Part shown: positions 50,243 to 57,176 of the stretch, one piece after another
How positions within the stretch are numbered: position 1 is the first letter of the stretch
Layout: the number at the start of each line of letters is the position of its first letter
Made by a program: the position numbers and the translations under genes
Assembly: GCA_028710895.1 (NCBI GenBank)
Contig: JAQTTH010000001.1
Location: 217,776 to 281,775 of the forward strand
Reading direction: 5' to 3'
Source: Paludibacter sp.
GTDB taxonomy: Bacteria; Bacteroidota; Bacteroidia; Bacteroidales; Paludibacteraceae
DNA: 64,000 bases
The notes under the pieces: model-generated
What the model saw: the letters and a program-made list of their open reading frames with translations, nothing else
Told to the model about the DNA's origin: nothing
The model's database searches: none

Positions 50243-51325
50243 ATGAAAATTGCCTGCTCTAAAATAGCAATATTTACTCTCACACTTATTATAAGCCTTG
50301 CCTGTACGGCTAAGAATAACATATCCAATTTAAACAACACTGCACCGAATGACAAAATGAAACTTCAGGTAAGTTGTGTTGCTTTTTACAACCAGGAAAA
50401 CCTATTCGATACGATAAACGACCCAAATATCAACGACGAAGAATACCTGCCAAGCGGCGCTATGAAATGGGGAACAATGAAATATACTGCCAAATTGCAA
50501 CATATGTCATACGCCATATCGCAAATTGGATTGGATGTTTGTCCACAAGGTGTAGCGTTGATTGGCGTATCGGAAATTGAAAACAGTGGTGTGCTAAAAG
50601 ACCTAGTAAGTCAACCTGCATTAGCAAAACGATCTATGGAATTTGTGCATTACGAAGGTCCCGACCGCCGTGGGGTAGATGTAGCTTTACTGTACAATCC
50701 AAAATATTTTACTGTTACAAACAGTAAATCCTATCGACTTCACACTCCCGACACAGCTTTTCGTACGCGCGATCAGTTAATGGTGAGCGGTTATTTAATG
50801 GGAGAAAAAATACACGTTATCGTAAATCACTGGCCATCACGCACGGGTGGTGAAGAAAGATCCCGTCCAAAAAGAAACCAGGCGGCAGCACTTACACGAT
50901 CAATAGCCGATTCATTGTTTCGCGTTGACCCAAAAGCAAAGATCATTATTATGGGTGACTTAAACGACGACCCATTTAATGAAAGTTGCGCTACTATTCT
51001 CGGGGCAAAAAAAGATCTCGATAGTGTAAAACCGGGGCAACTGTATAATACGTTGTGGAAAACACTTGAAAAAGGAATTGGCTCGTTAGCATACGACGAT
51101 CAGTGGAACTTATTTGACCAGATTATTGTTTCAGACGAACTGGCACATTCAGATCCAAGCAAAGTAAAATTATGGAAAGCCGAGGTGTTTAACAAACAGT
51201 TTCTGACACAACAGGAAGGCAGATATAAAGGTACTCCACTCAGAACACATGCCGGTGGTGCCTGGACAAATGGTTATAGTGACCACTACCCTACCCTGAT
51301 TTATTTAGTAAAAGAAGTAAAATAG
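50243..51325 (+). CDS. Exported endonuclease/exonuclease/phosphatase (EEP) family protein
   Basis: This 360-residue protein is a DNase I-like phosphodiesterase. A lipobox-like signal (FTLTLIISLACTAKN) suggests a lipoprotein. Metal-site motifs are FYNQENLFDT (residues 49-58), GVSEIENSG (about 108), NHWPSRTGGEE (about 199), the Asp/Asn pair GDLNDDPFNES (about 239) and the C-terminal SDHYP (about 351). Substrates of this family include DNA, RNA and phosphoinositides; the sequence does not choose between them. It is divergent from the TonB receptor operon and likely works with it outside the inner membrane. Confidence 0.87.
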   Translation: MKIACSKIAIFTLTLIISLACTAKNNISNLNNTAPNDKMKLQVSCVAFYNQENLFDTINDPNINDEEYLPSGAMKWGTMKYTAKLQHMSYAISQIGLDVCPQGVALIGVSEIENSGVLKDLVSQPALAKRSMEFVHYEGPDRRGVDVALLYNPKYFTVTNSKSYRLHTPDTAFRTRDQLMVSGYLMGEKIHVIVNHWPSRTGGEERSRPKRNQAAALTRSIADSLFRVDPKAKIIIMGDLNDDPFNESCATILGAKKDLDSVKPGQLYNTLWKTLEKGIGSLAYDDQWNLFDQIIVSDELAHSDPSKVKLWKAEVFNKQFLTQQEGRYKGTPLRTHAGGAWTNGYSDHYPTLIYLVKEVK

Positions 51326-51350
51326 TTATTTGAGAAAAATACCTTCAACA

Positions 51351-51382
51351 AAACAGACTGAAATTGTAATTTCAGTCTGTTT
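51351..51382 (+). terminator. Terminator of the EEP gene
   Basis: AAACAGACTGAAAT (51351-51364) pairs perfectly with 51369-51382 across a 4-nt loop, followed by TT and A/T-rich sequence. Confidence 0.88.
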
Positions 51383-51426
51383 TTATATGATAAATTTGCC
51401 ATAACAGCAATTCAAAAAAAAATAGT

Positions 51427-51434
51427 TACTTTTG
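51427..51434 (+). promoter_or_regulatory. -7 box for the DUF4290-murA operon
   Basis: TACTTTTG matches TAnnTTTG, 26 bases before the DUF4290 start at 51461. Confidence 0.6.
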
Positions 51435-51460
51435 TATTCTATCCAACTACACAAACAAAA

Positions 51461-52054
51461 ATGGAATATACTACTTTAGAAGGGAAATTGATAATGCCCG
51501 AATATGGGCGAAACATACAGCAAATGGTTACGCATGCCATGACAATTGAAGATCGTGAAGAACGTACACGCTGCGTAAAAACCATTATCAACATCATGGG
51601 AAACTTGTTTCCTTATCTTCGTGATGTAAACGATTTCAAACATAAACTGTGGGATCACGTGATGATTATGTCTGATTTTAAACTGGATATTGATTTCCCT
51701 TACGAAATTTTGCAGGCCGAAAATCTGTACACCCGTCCGGAAACTATTCCATACAAAAAATCACGTATTCGCTACCAGCATTATGGCCGTACACTCGAAG
51801 AAATGATTGAAAAAGTGGCTGAATATGAAGAAGGTGAAGAAAAAAACGAATTGATACGATTGATTGCCAATCAAATGAAGAAGTGCTTCCTCACCTGGAA
51901 CAAAGAAGTTGTTGATGATCGTAAAATTTTTGACGATTTGCGCGAACTATCAAAAGGGAAACTAGACATTTCGGAAGATTTCTTTAAACTTGTTGAATCG
52001 AGAGATGTATTGTTCAACAAAAAAAACAGACCAAAAACGAATAAAAAGAAATAA
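51461..52054 (+). CDS. DUF4290 domain protein
   Basis: This 197-residue cytoplasmic protein is a DUF4290 member, a family restricted mostly to Bacteroidota and commonly next to murA, as it is here. Typical segments are MPEYGRNIQQMVTHAM (residues 12-27) and PSRIRYQHYGRTLEEM-like IRYQHYGRTLEEMIE (about 103-117). It looks all-helical and ends in a basic tail (NKKNRPKTNKKK). Its function is unknown; the fixed link to murA suggests a cell-envelope or division role. It shares a promoter with murA (65-bp gap). Confidence 0.9.
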   Translation: MEYTTLEGKLIMPEYGRNIQQMVTHAMTIEDREERTRCVKTIINIMGNLFPYLRDVNDFKHKLWDHVMIMSDFKLDIDFPYEILQAENLYTRPETIPYKKSRIRYQHYGRTLEEMIEKVAEYEEGEEKNELIRLIANQMKKCFLTWNKEVVDDRKIFDDLRELSKGKLDISEDFFKLVESRDVLFNKKNRPKTNKKK

Positions 52055-52119
52055 TCACAATGAGCATGTACAGTGAGTGCTAATACTTGCTGTGAACTCC
52101 AACTCATACCTGAAATAAC

Positions 52120-53424
52120 ATGGCATCATTTAAAATCGAAGGTGGTCGTCGACTCTCCGGTTCCATCACACCCCAGGGTGCAAAAAACGAAGCACTACAA
52201 GTTATTTGTGCTGTACTTCTTACTCCCAAAGAAGTGACAATAAGCAATATCCCCGACATTTTGGATGTAAACAACCTGATAAGTTTATTGGGTGATATGG
52301 GGGTAGAAATTACAAAGAAAAATAAAGACACCTATACTTTCAAAGCAGAGAATGTAAATTTAGACTACCTGCAATCGGAAGATTTCTACAGTAAAAGTGC
52401 CTCATTACGAGGCTCAGTGATGATAGTTGGACCAATGGTGGCACGCTTTGGTAAAGCCATGATACCCAAACCGGGTGGAGACAAAATTGGACGTCGCCGC
52501 TTAGACACACACTTCCTTGGTATTCAAAAACTGGGTGCCGATTTTAACTACGACCCTGATAGAAAACGATACGAAATTGTTGCCGAAAAACTTACCGGTT
52601 GCTACATGCTACTTGATGAAGCTTCTGTAACAGGAACTGCGAATATTTTAATGGCGGCAGTAATGGCAGCAGGTACAACAACTATTTATAATGCTGCATG
52701 TGAACCCTATTTGCAACAGCTTTGCAAAATGCTGAATGCCATGGGAGCAAAAATATCGGGCGTTGGTTCAAATTTGCTTACAATTGAAGGAGTTACAGCA
52801 TTAAGTGGTTGTAATCACCGTATTTTGCCGGATATGATTGAAGTTGGTAGCTTTATTGGAATGGCAGCAATGACAGCATCGGAAATTACAATTAAAGATG
52901 TGGCTTATACTGAACTTGGGATTATACCCGACAGTTTCCGTCGGTTGGGGATAGAATTAGAACAGCGAGGTGACGATATTTTTATTCCTTATCAGAAAAA
53001 TTACAGCATTGAATCATTTATCGATGGTTCGATTATGACAATTGCCGATGCCCCCTGGCCGGGACTCACTCCTGACTTGCTAAGCGTATTTCTGGTAGTG
53101 GCAGCTAAAGCAAAAGGCAGCGTGCTTATACATCAAAAAATGTTCGAAAGCCGCTTGTTCTTCGTTGATAAACTTATTGACATGGGTGCTCAGATTATCC
53201 TTTGTGATCCACATCGCGCAACGGTCATCGGTCAGGGCAATCATCTCCATTTACGGGCGTCAACTATGAGTTCGCCCGATATTCGTGCCGGAATTGCCTT
53301 GCTAATTGCTGCCATGAGCGCCGAGGGAACAAGCATTATTCACAATATCGATCAGATTGACCGCGGTTATCAGGATATTGATAAACGTTTAAACGCAATG
53401 GGCGCAAATATTGAGAGAATTTAA
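52120..53424 (+). CDS. murA: UDP-N-acetylglucosamine 1-carboxyvinyltransferase (Asp-type active site)
   Basis: MurA joins phosphoenolpyruvate to UDP-GlcNAc, the first committed step of peptidoglycan synthesis. The 434-residue product has normal length, with GAKNEALQV at residues 20-28 (substrate-binding Lys-Asn) and MIEVGSFIGMAAM and EGTSIIHNIDQIDRGY further on. The catalytic loop reads PGGDKIGRR with Asp121 (codon GAC), where E. coli has Cys115. This Cys-to-Asp change is known in other bacteria to give natural fosfomycin insensitivity. A hairpin terminator follows. Confidence 0.96.
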   Translation: MASFKIEGGRRLSGSITPQGAKNEALQVICAVLLTPKEVTISNIPDILDVNNLISLLGDMGVEITKKNKDTYTFKAENVNLDYLQSEDFYSKSASLRGSVMIVGPMVARFGKAMIPKPGGDKIGRRRLDTHFLGIQKLGADFNYDPDRKRYEIVAEKLTGCYMLLDEASVTGTANILMAAVMAAGTTTIYNAACEPYLQQLCKMLNAMGAKISGVGSNLLTIEGVTALSGCNHRILPDMIEVGSFIGMAAMTASEITIKDVAYTELGIIPDSFRRLGIELEQRGDDIFIPYQKNYSIESFIDGSIMTIADAPWPGLTPDLLSVFLVVAAKAKGSVLIHQKMFESRLFFVDKLIDMGAQIILCDPHRATVIGQGNHLHLRASTMSSPDIRAGIALLIAAMSAEGTSIIHNIDQIDRGYQDIDKRLNAMGANIERI

Positions 53425-53439
53425 CTTTACAAAACCCGT

Positions 53440-53471
53440 AACGCTTTTGAGATTTATATCTTAAAAGCGTT
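53440..53471 (+). terminator. Terminator of murA
   Basis: AACGCTTTTGAGA (53440-53452) pairs with TCTTAAAAGCGTT (53459-53471) with one mismatch, followed by CATTTTTTT. Confidence 0.85.
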
Positions 53472-53626
53472 TCATTTTTTTATATGGCCACTCAGGCTAA
53501 GATAAAAACGCACAGACTGTTTCTAAGTGTGCAATAAAAACAAAGAGTTGAAAATAAGAAGTTATAAATTCACACAATTGTATTACAAAAAGGCATTCGT
53601 TTGAAATAGAATACTTCAAAAATCAT

Positions 53627-53634
53627 TACTTTTG
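53627..53634 (+). promoter_or_regulatory. -7 box for the OlsB/GlsB-like acyltransferase gene
   Basis: TACTTTTG matches TAnnTTTG, 39 bases before the ATG at 53674; a TTTG lies upstream at 53600. Confidence 0.6.
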
Positions 53635-53673
53635 TGATACATTTTCATTTTGGATTTTTTACCATTAATTTTT

Positions 53674-54735
53674 ATGATGAAACCAATTATTCCTCCTGTT
53701 GCCAAAGAAATTCTAAAGCAAGAATTGACTGCCGACAAGTTTCTTCGACCAACAAACAAAGCTCACAACGAAATTTATGTTGTTACAGCACACAATTCAC
53801 CCAATGTGATGCGTGAAATTGGTCGATTGCGTGAGCTATCGTTCAGGTCTGGTGGTGGAGGAACCGGTGAAGAAATTGATATCGATGAATATGATTATAT
53901 GGAAAAACCATATTATCAGTTGATTGTGTGGGATCCGACCGGAGAAGAAATTATTGGCGGGTATCGTTATTTACCGGGTTCTGAAGTAGGATTTGAGGAG
54001 GATGGTCAACCGAAATTTGTCATGTCGCATTTATTTAAATTCAGCGACAAATTTATAAAAGAATACATTCCTTATACAATTGAATTGGGACGAGCATTTG
54101 TACAACCCGATTACCAAACTACAAAAATGGGTATGAAAAGCCTTTTTGCGTTGGATAATTTATGGGATGGCTTGGGTGCTTTGATCCATCAGGTTAAAAA
54201 TGCACGTTATTTCATAGGCAAAGTGACAATTTATGAGGACTACCCTATTACGGCTCGTGAACTAATTTATGAGTATATGTACCGCTATTTCCCTGATCCG
54301 GACAAATTGATTGCTCCCATTGACCCAATTCATGTAAGTAGAAACAGTAAGCTGATTGCCAAGAAAATATTTACAGGAACAGACTCGTCTGATGATTATA
54401 AAGCATTACAAAAAGCTGTTCGTACAGAAGGTGAAACAATACCACCCTTGTTTAATGCATATATAGGGCTTTCAAACACCATGCGCTTCTTTGGGTCAAT
54501 ATTCGATCCCGATTTTGGGAGCGTTTATGAAACCGGAATTATGATTACAATGGCTGATTTACTGGAAACTAAGCGTAAAAGGTATATTGAACCATATATT
54601 GAATACCTGAAAATCGTGTTGGAAGAACGGAAAGTGGCAAAACGGGAGGCCAGAGAGAAAAAGCTTATTGAGAAAGCGGAGAAGAATAAGCTTAAATCGG
54701 AAAAAAGCGATTTAAAGAAAACAAGAAAGAAATAA
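53674..54735 (+). CDS. OlsB/GlsB-like GNAT-fold N-acyltransferase
   Basis: This 353-residue protein has a GNAT fold of the Acetyltransf_5 type, which acylates amino acids from acyl-ACP. Family motifs include EIIGGYRYLPG (about residue 82) and YTIELGRAFVQPDYQ (about 123), similar to ornithine or glycine N-acyltransferases. In Bacteroides, GlsB of this kind makes N-acyl-glycine for glycine lipids; that precise role is inference, and no O-acyltransferase (GlsA-like) is next to it. A charged Lys/Glu-rich tail (about 315-353) is added. I chose the ATG at 53674; the longer frame starts with TTG at 53650. Confidence 0.75.
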   Translation: MMKPIIPPVAKEILKQELTADKFLRPTNKAHNEIYVVTAHNSPNVMREIGRLRELSFRSGGGGTGEEIDIDEYDYMEKPYYQLIVWDPTGEEIIGGYRYLPGSEVGFEEDGQPKFVMSHLFKFSDKFIKEYIPYTIELGRAFVQPDYQTTKMGMKSLFALDNLWDGLGALIHQVKNARYFIGKVTIYEDYPITARELIYEYMYRYFPDPDKLIAPIDPIHVSRNSKLIAKKIFTGTDSSDDYKALQKAVRTEGETIPPLFNAYIGLSNTMRFFGSIFDPDFGSVYETGIMITMADLLETKRKRYIEPYIEYLKIVLEERKVAKREAREKKLIEKAEKNKLKSEKSDLKKTRKK

Positions 54736-54751
54736 GTTATTTACAATTACA

Positions 54752-54788
54752 AAAAACACCGATAGATTTTGATTCTATCGGTGTTTTT
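54752..54788. terminator. Terminator between acyltransferase and helicase genes
   Basis: AAAAACACCGATAGA pairs with TCTATCGGTGTTTTT. It lies between convergent genes and may be bidirectional. Confidence 0.9.
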
Positions 54789-54806
54789 ATTTTTATCTAA
54801 ACGAGA

Positions 54807-56138
54807 TTATTTCTTTTTTTGTCCCCGGGTTTTGGGTTTCTTGTATTTTATTTTCATGGCTTCTGCACGACGCACTTTCATATTCACCTTTTTGTTTTTA
54901 TCTTTTTTCTCGTGAAATGCTGCACCGCCTTCTTCTTTCTTCGGAATCTTTACAAGCGTATTTTTCATAGCTACTTTGGGTAGCTCATCCAGCGTGAGTT
55001 CGGTCGAAATTTCAACTCCTTCCGGCATTTTCATTAATGGAATTTTCTGCCCCATCAATTCTTCTATGCTTTTGCGGCTATCAGCATCGGCTTTGGTGAT
55101 AAGAGCCAGTGCAACTCCTTTTTTGTCTGCACGTCCGGTACGCCCAATGCGATGCATATAACTCTCAGGAACTTCCGGTATATCGAAATTCACCACATGA
55201 GTGACATCATCAAAGTCAAGACCACGGGCCACAATATCTGTTGCAATCAGAACCCGGTGTTTATTTTCGTTAAACAACCGGAAGTTCTCAAAACGGTTGT
55301 TTTGCGATTTATTGGAGTGAATGACGCCAATTTGCTCTGGGAATAATGGCTCTAAACGTTCATAAACATCATCGGCCATTTTTTTAGTAGAAACAAAAAG
55401 CAATACTTTCGAAAAATCGGGATTCGTTTTCAATAAAAAATCCACCAAATTGATTTTCGTATTGAAATTCGGTACTTTAATGCCTGCTTGTTTGATATTT
55501 TCGAGTGGTGTTCCTGTGCGGGCTGCCTCAATTTCGAGTGGATCGATAAAGAAATCAGCAATAAAAGCTTTCAAATCATCCGTGATAGTTGCCGAAAACA
55601 TCAGATTCTGACGCTTGGTTGGTAATAAATCAATCACACGAATCAGTTGCGGGCGGAAACCCAGATTCAACATTTCATCTACCTCATCGATAATAAACCG
55701 CTTTACCGACTTTAGTTTCAACGACCCATTAAGAGTAAAATCAAGCAAACGACCCGGTGTAGCTACCAACACATCCAACCCTGCATTAATGAGGGGAGTT
55801 TGTTGTATCATATTCACTCCACCATAAACGCCAGCTACCCGAAGATTCATGTATTTGGTCAGCTTCTCAACCTGCTCAACAACCTGAAGCACTAATTCGC
55901 GCGTAGGAACCACTATCAGTATGGAAGGACTTTTCTCTTTTGTAAATTTCCATTGACGAAGGCACGGAAGTAGAAAAGCAATAGTTTTACCGGTTCCGGT
56001 TTGAGCAATTCCCACCATATCACGGCCGGACATAATCACCGGATACGCTTTTTCCTGAATAGTTGTTGGTTGAGAAATCCCTAAATCGGCAAGGGCATTA
56101 ACAAGGGGAGAATTGATATTAAAATCGGTAAAAGTCAT
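54807..56138 (-). CDS. DEAD-box RNA helicase (DEVD variant)
   Basis: This 443-residue ATP-dependent RNA helicase resembles the RhlE/DbpA group. It has the Q motif (TTIQEKAYPVI), Walker A AQTGTGKT (45-52), PTREL (78-82), TPGR, motif II as DEVD (151-154) in place of DEAD, SAT, and HRIGRTGR. A basic C-terminal tail (KKDKNKKVNMKVRRAEAMK then KYKKPKTRGQKKK) should bind RNA. The DEVD variant keeps both acidic residues, so it should still be active. The exact RNA target is unknown. A TATCTTTG -7 box lies upstream. Confidence 0.95.
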   Translation of the reverse strand: MTFTDFNINSPLVNALADLGISQPTTIQEKAYPVIMSGRDMVGIAQTGTGKTIAFLLPCLRQWKFTKEKSPSILIVVPTRELVLQVVEQVEKLTKYMNLRVAGVYGGVNMIQQTPLINAGLDVLVATPGRLLDFTLNGSLKLKSVKRFIIDEVDEMLNLGFRPQLIRVIDLLPTKRQNLMFSATITDDLKAFIADFFIDPLEIEAARTGTPLENIKQAGIKVPNFNTKINLVDFLLKTNPDFSKVLLFVSTKKMADDVYERLEPLFPEQIGVIHSNKSQNNRFENFRLFNENKHRVLIATDIVARGLDFDDVTHVVNFDIPEVPESYMHRIGRTGRADKKGVALALITKADADSRKSIEELMGQKIPLMKMPEGVEISTELTLDELPKVAMKNTLVKIPKKEEGGAAFHEKKDKNKKVNMKVRRAEAMKIKYKKPKTRGQKKK

Positions 56139-56146
56139 GAGGATAA

Positions 56147-56301
56147 TTTATAATTCAAAATTTATAATTCACAATACATATTTACATGCATTTATGAATT
56201 GGGCACAAAGATACTCTAAATGTATCAGAATCTGAAATTTAATTTATAAACAACTGATTATAAAGCCTGCATTAGGAACTATGCATTATAAATTACGAAT
56301 T
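56147..56301. repeat. A/T-rich TATAATTC-type spaced repeats
   Basis: Copies of ATTTATAATTC or ATAAATTACGAATTA-like words occur at 56147-56175 and again at 56281-56301. They resemble the heptamer family at 3677. Confidence 0.5.
56206..56213 (-). promoter_or_regulatory. -7 box for the DEAD-box helicase gene
   Basis: On the minus strand the bases read TATCTTTG, a TAnnTTTG match, 68 bases before the start codon. Confidence 0.5.
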
Positions 56302-56303
56302 AT

Positions 56304-56933
56304 TTAAGGTGCCAGACGGGAGATTTTCCATTTGTCGGACTCTTTCGAAAAAAGCAAACGATCGTGAAGCCGATTTGCCCTACCCTGCCAAAACTCAATA
56401 GTCATTGGCTTTACTGTATATCCACCCCAGTGCGGAGGTTTAGGAACTTCGTCGCCAAACTTCTGTTGATAATACTTAAATTGCTGTTCCAAAAAGTCGG
56501 ATGAACGAATAAGCTGGCTTTGCGGTGAAGCCCAGGCTCCTAACTGACTATCGAGCGGACGGCTTTTAAAATAAGAAGTGGAAAGTACTTCGCTGATTTT
56601 CTCGACAGTTCCTTCCACCCGAACCTGACGCTCCAGGGTAGGCCAGAAAAAAACTATTGACACACGATTATTTTGTGCAATTTGCTGTGCTTTATGACCT
56701 TCGTAATTTGTATAAAACACAAAACCACTGTGCGAAAATTCTTTTAAAAGTACAACCCTTGAATGTGGTTGCAAATGCTCATCAACTGTAGAAAGTATCA
56801 TGGCAGTTGGTTCCAACTGTTCACTTTCAATGGCATCTTGCAGCCATACCTGAAACTGATCGAATGGATCAGGAAGAACATTATTTTCGTCCAAACTGGC
56901 AAAAAGGTATTGTTTTCGAATATCGCGAAGCAT
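56304..56933 (-). CDS. pdxH: Pyridoxamine 5'-phosphate oxidase
   Basis: PdxH oxidises pyridoxamine or pyridoxine 5'-phosphate to pyridoxal 5'-phosphate using FMN. The 209-residue product has normal length. Motifs are DPFDQFQVWL (about residues 22-31), SRVVLLKEFSHSGFVFYTNY (about 58-77), the FMN-binding VRVEGTVEKI and a C-terminal WQGRANRLHDR (about 180-190). It ends in the usual LAP. The supply of PLP may matter for the adjacent, PLP-dependent glycine dehydrogenase, but the two are divergent with separate control. Confidence 0.96.
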   Translation of the reverse strand: MLRDIRKQYLFASLDENNVLPDPFDQFQVWLQDAIESEQLEPTAMILSTVDEHLQPHSRVVLLKEFSHSGFVFYTNYEGHKAQQIAQNNRVSIVFFWPTLERQVRVEGTVEKISEVLSTSYFKSRPLDSQLGAWASPQSQLIRSSDFLEQQFKYYQQKFGDEVPKPPHWGGYTVKPMTIEFWQGRANRLHDRLLFSKESDKWKISRLAP

Positions 56934-57139
56934 ATTGTGGATTTATTATTTATCAAATAAACAATTCAATGTGCAATTGGTTTAAAAAAAGTGATTAATA
57001 TATGATTAAATTCCATTGACTTTCACTACTATTTATTACTTATTTCGTTGAATTATATCAGCTTGAAAGCATCAATATAAAGGCGTGATTTTGTTGATAT
57101 CTTTTCGCTGATTCTTAGCCATTTTACAAAAGAAAAAAG

Positions 57140-57147
57140 TACTTTTG
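57140..57147 (+). promoter_or_regulatory. -7 box for gcvP
   Basis: TACTTTTG matches TAnnTTTG, 29 bases before the gcvP start. No glycine-riboswitch-like structure is seen in the leader. Confidence 0.6.
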
Positions 57148-57176
57148 GGGCACAAAATCAAAAAGTTCCCTTCATC

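Noticed and set aside
57061..57176. Glycine riboswitch before gcvP
   Set aside because: The leader is short and A/T-rich and I could not trace the tandem glycine aptamer conserved core.
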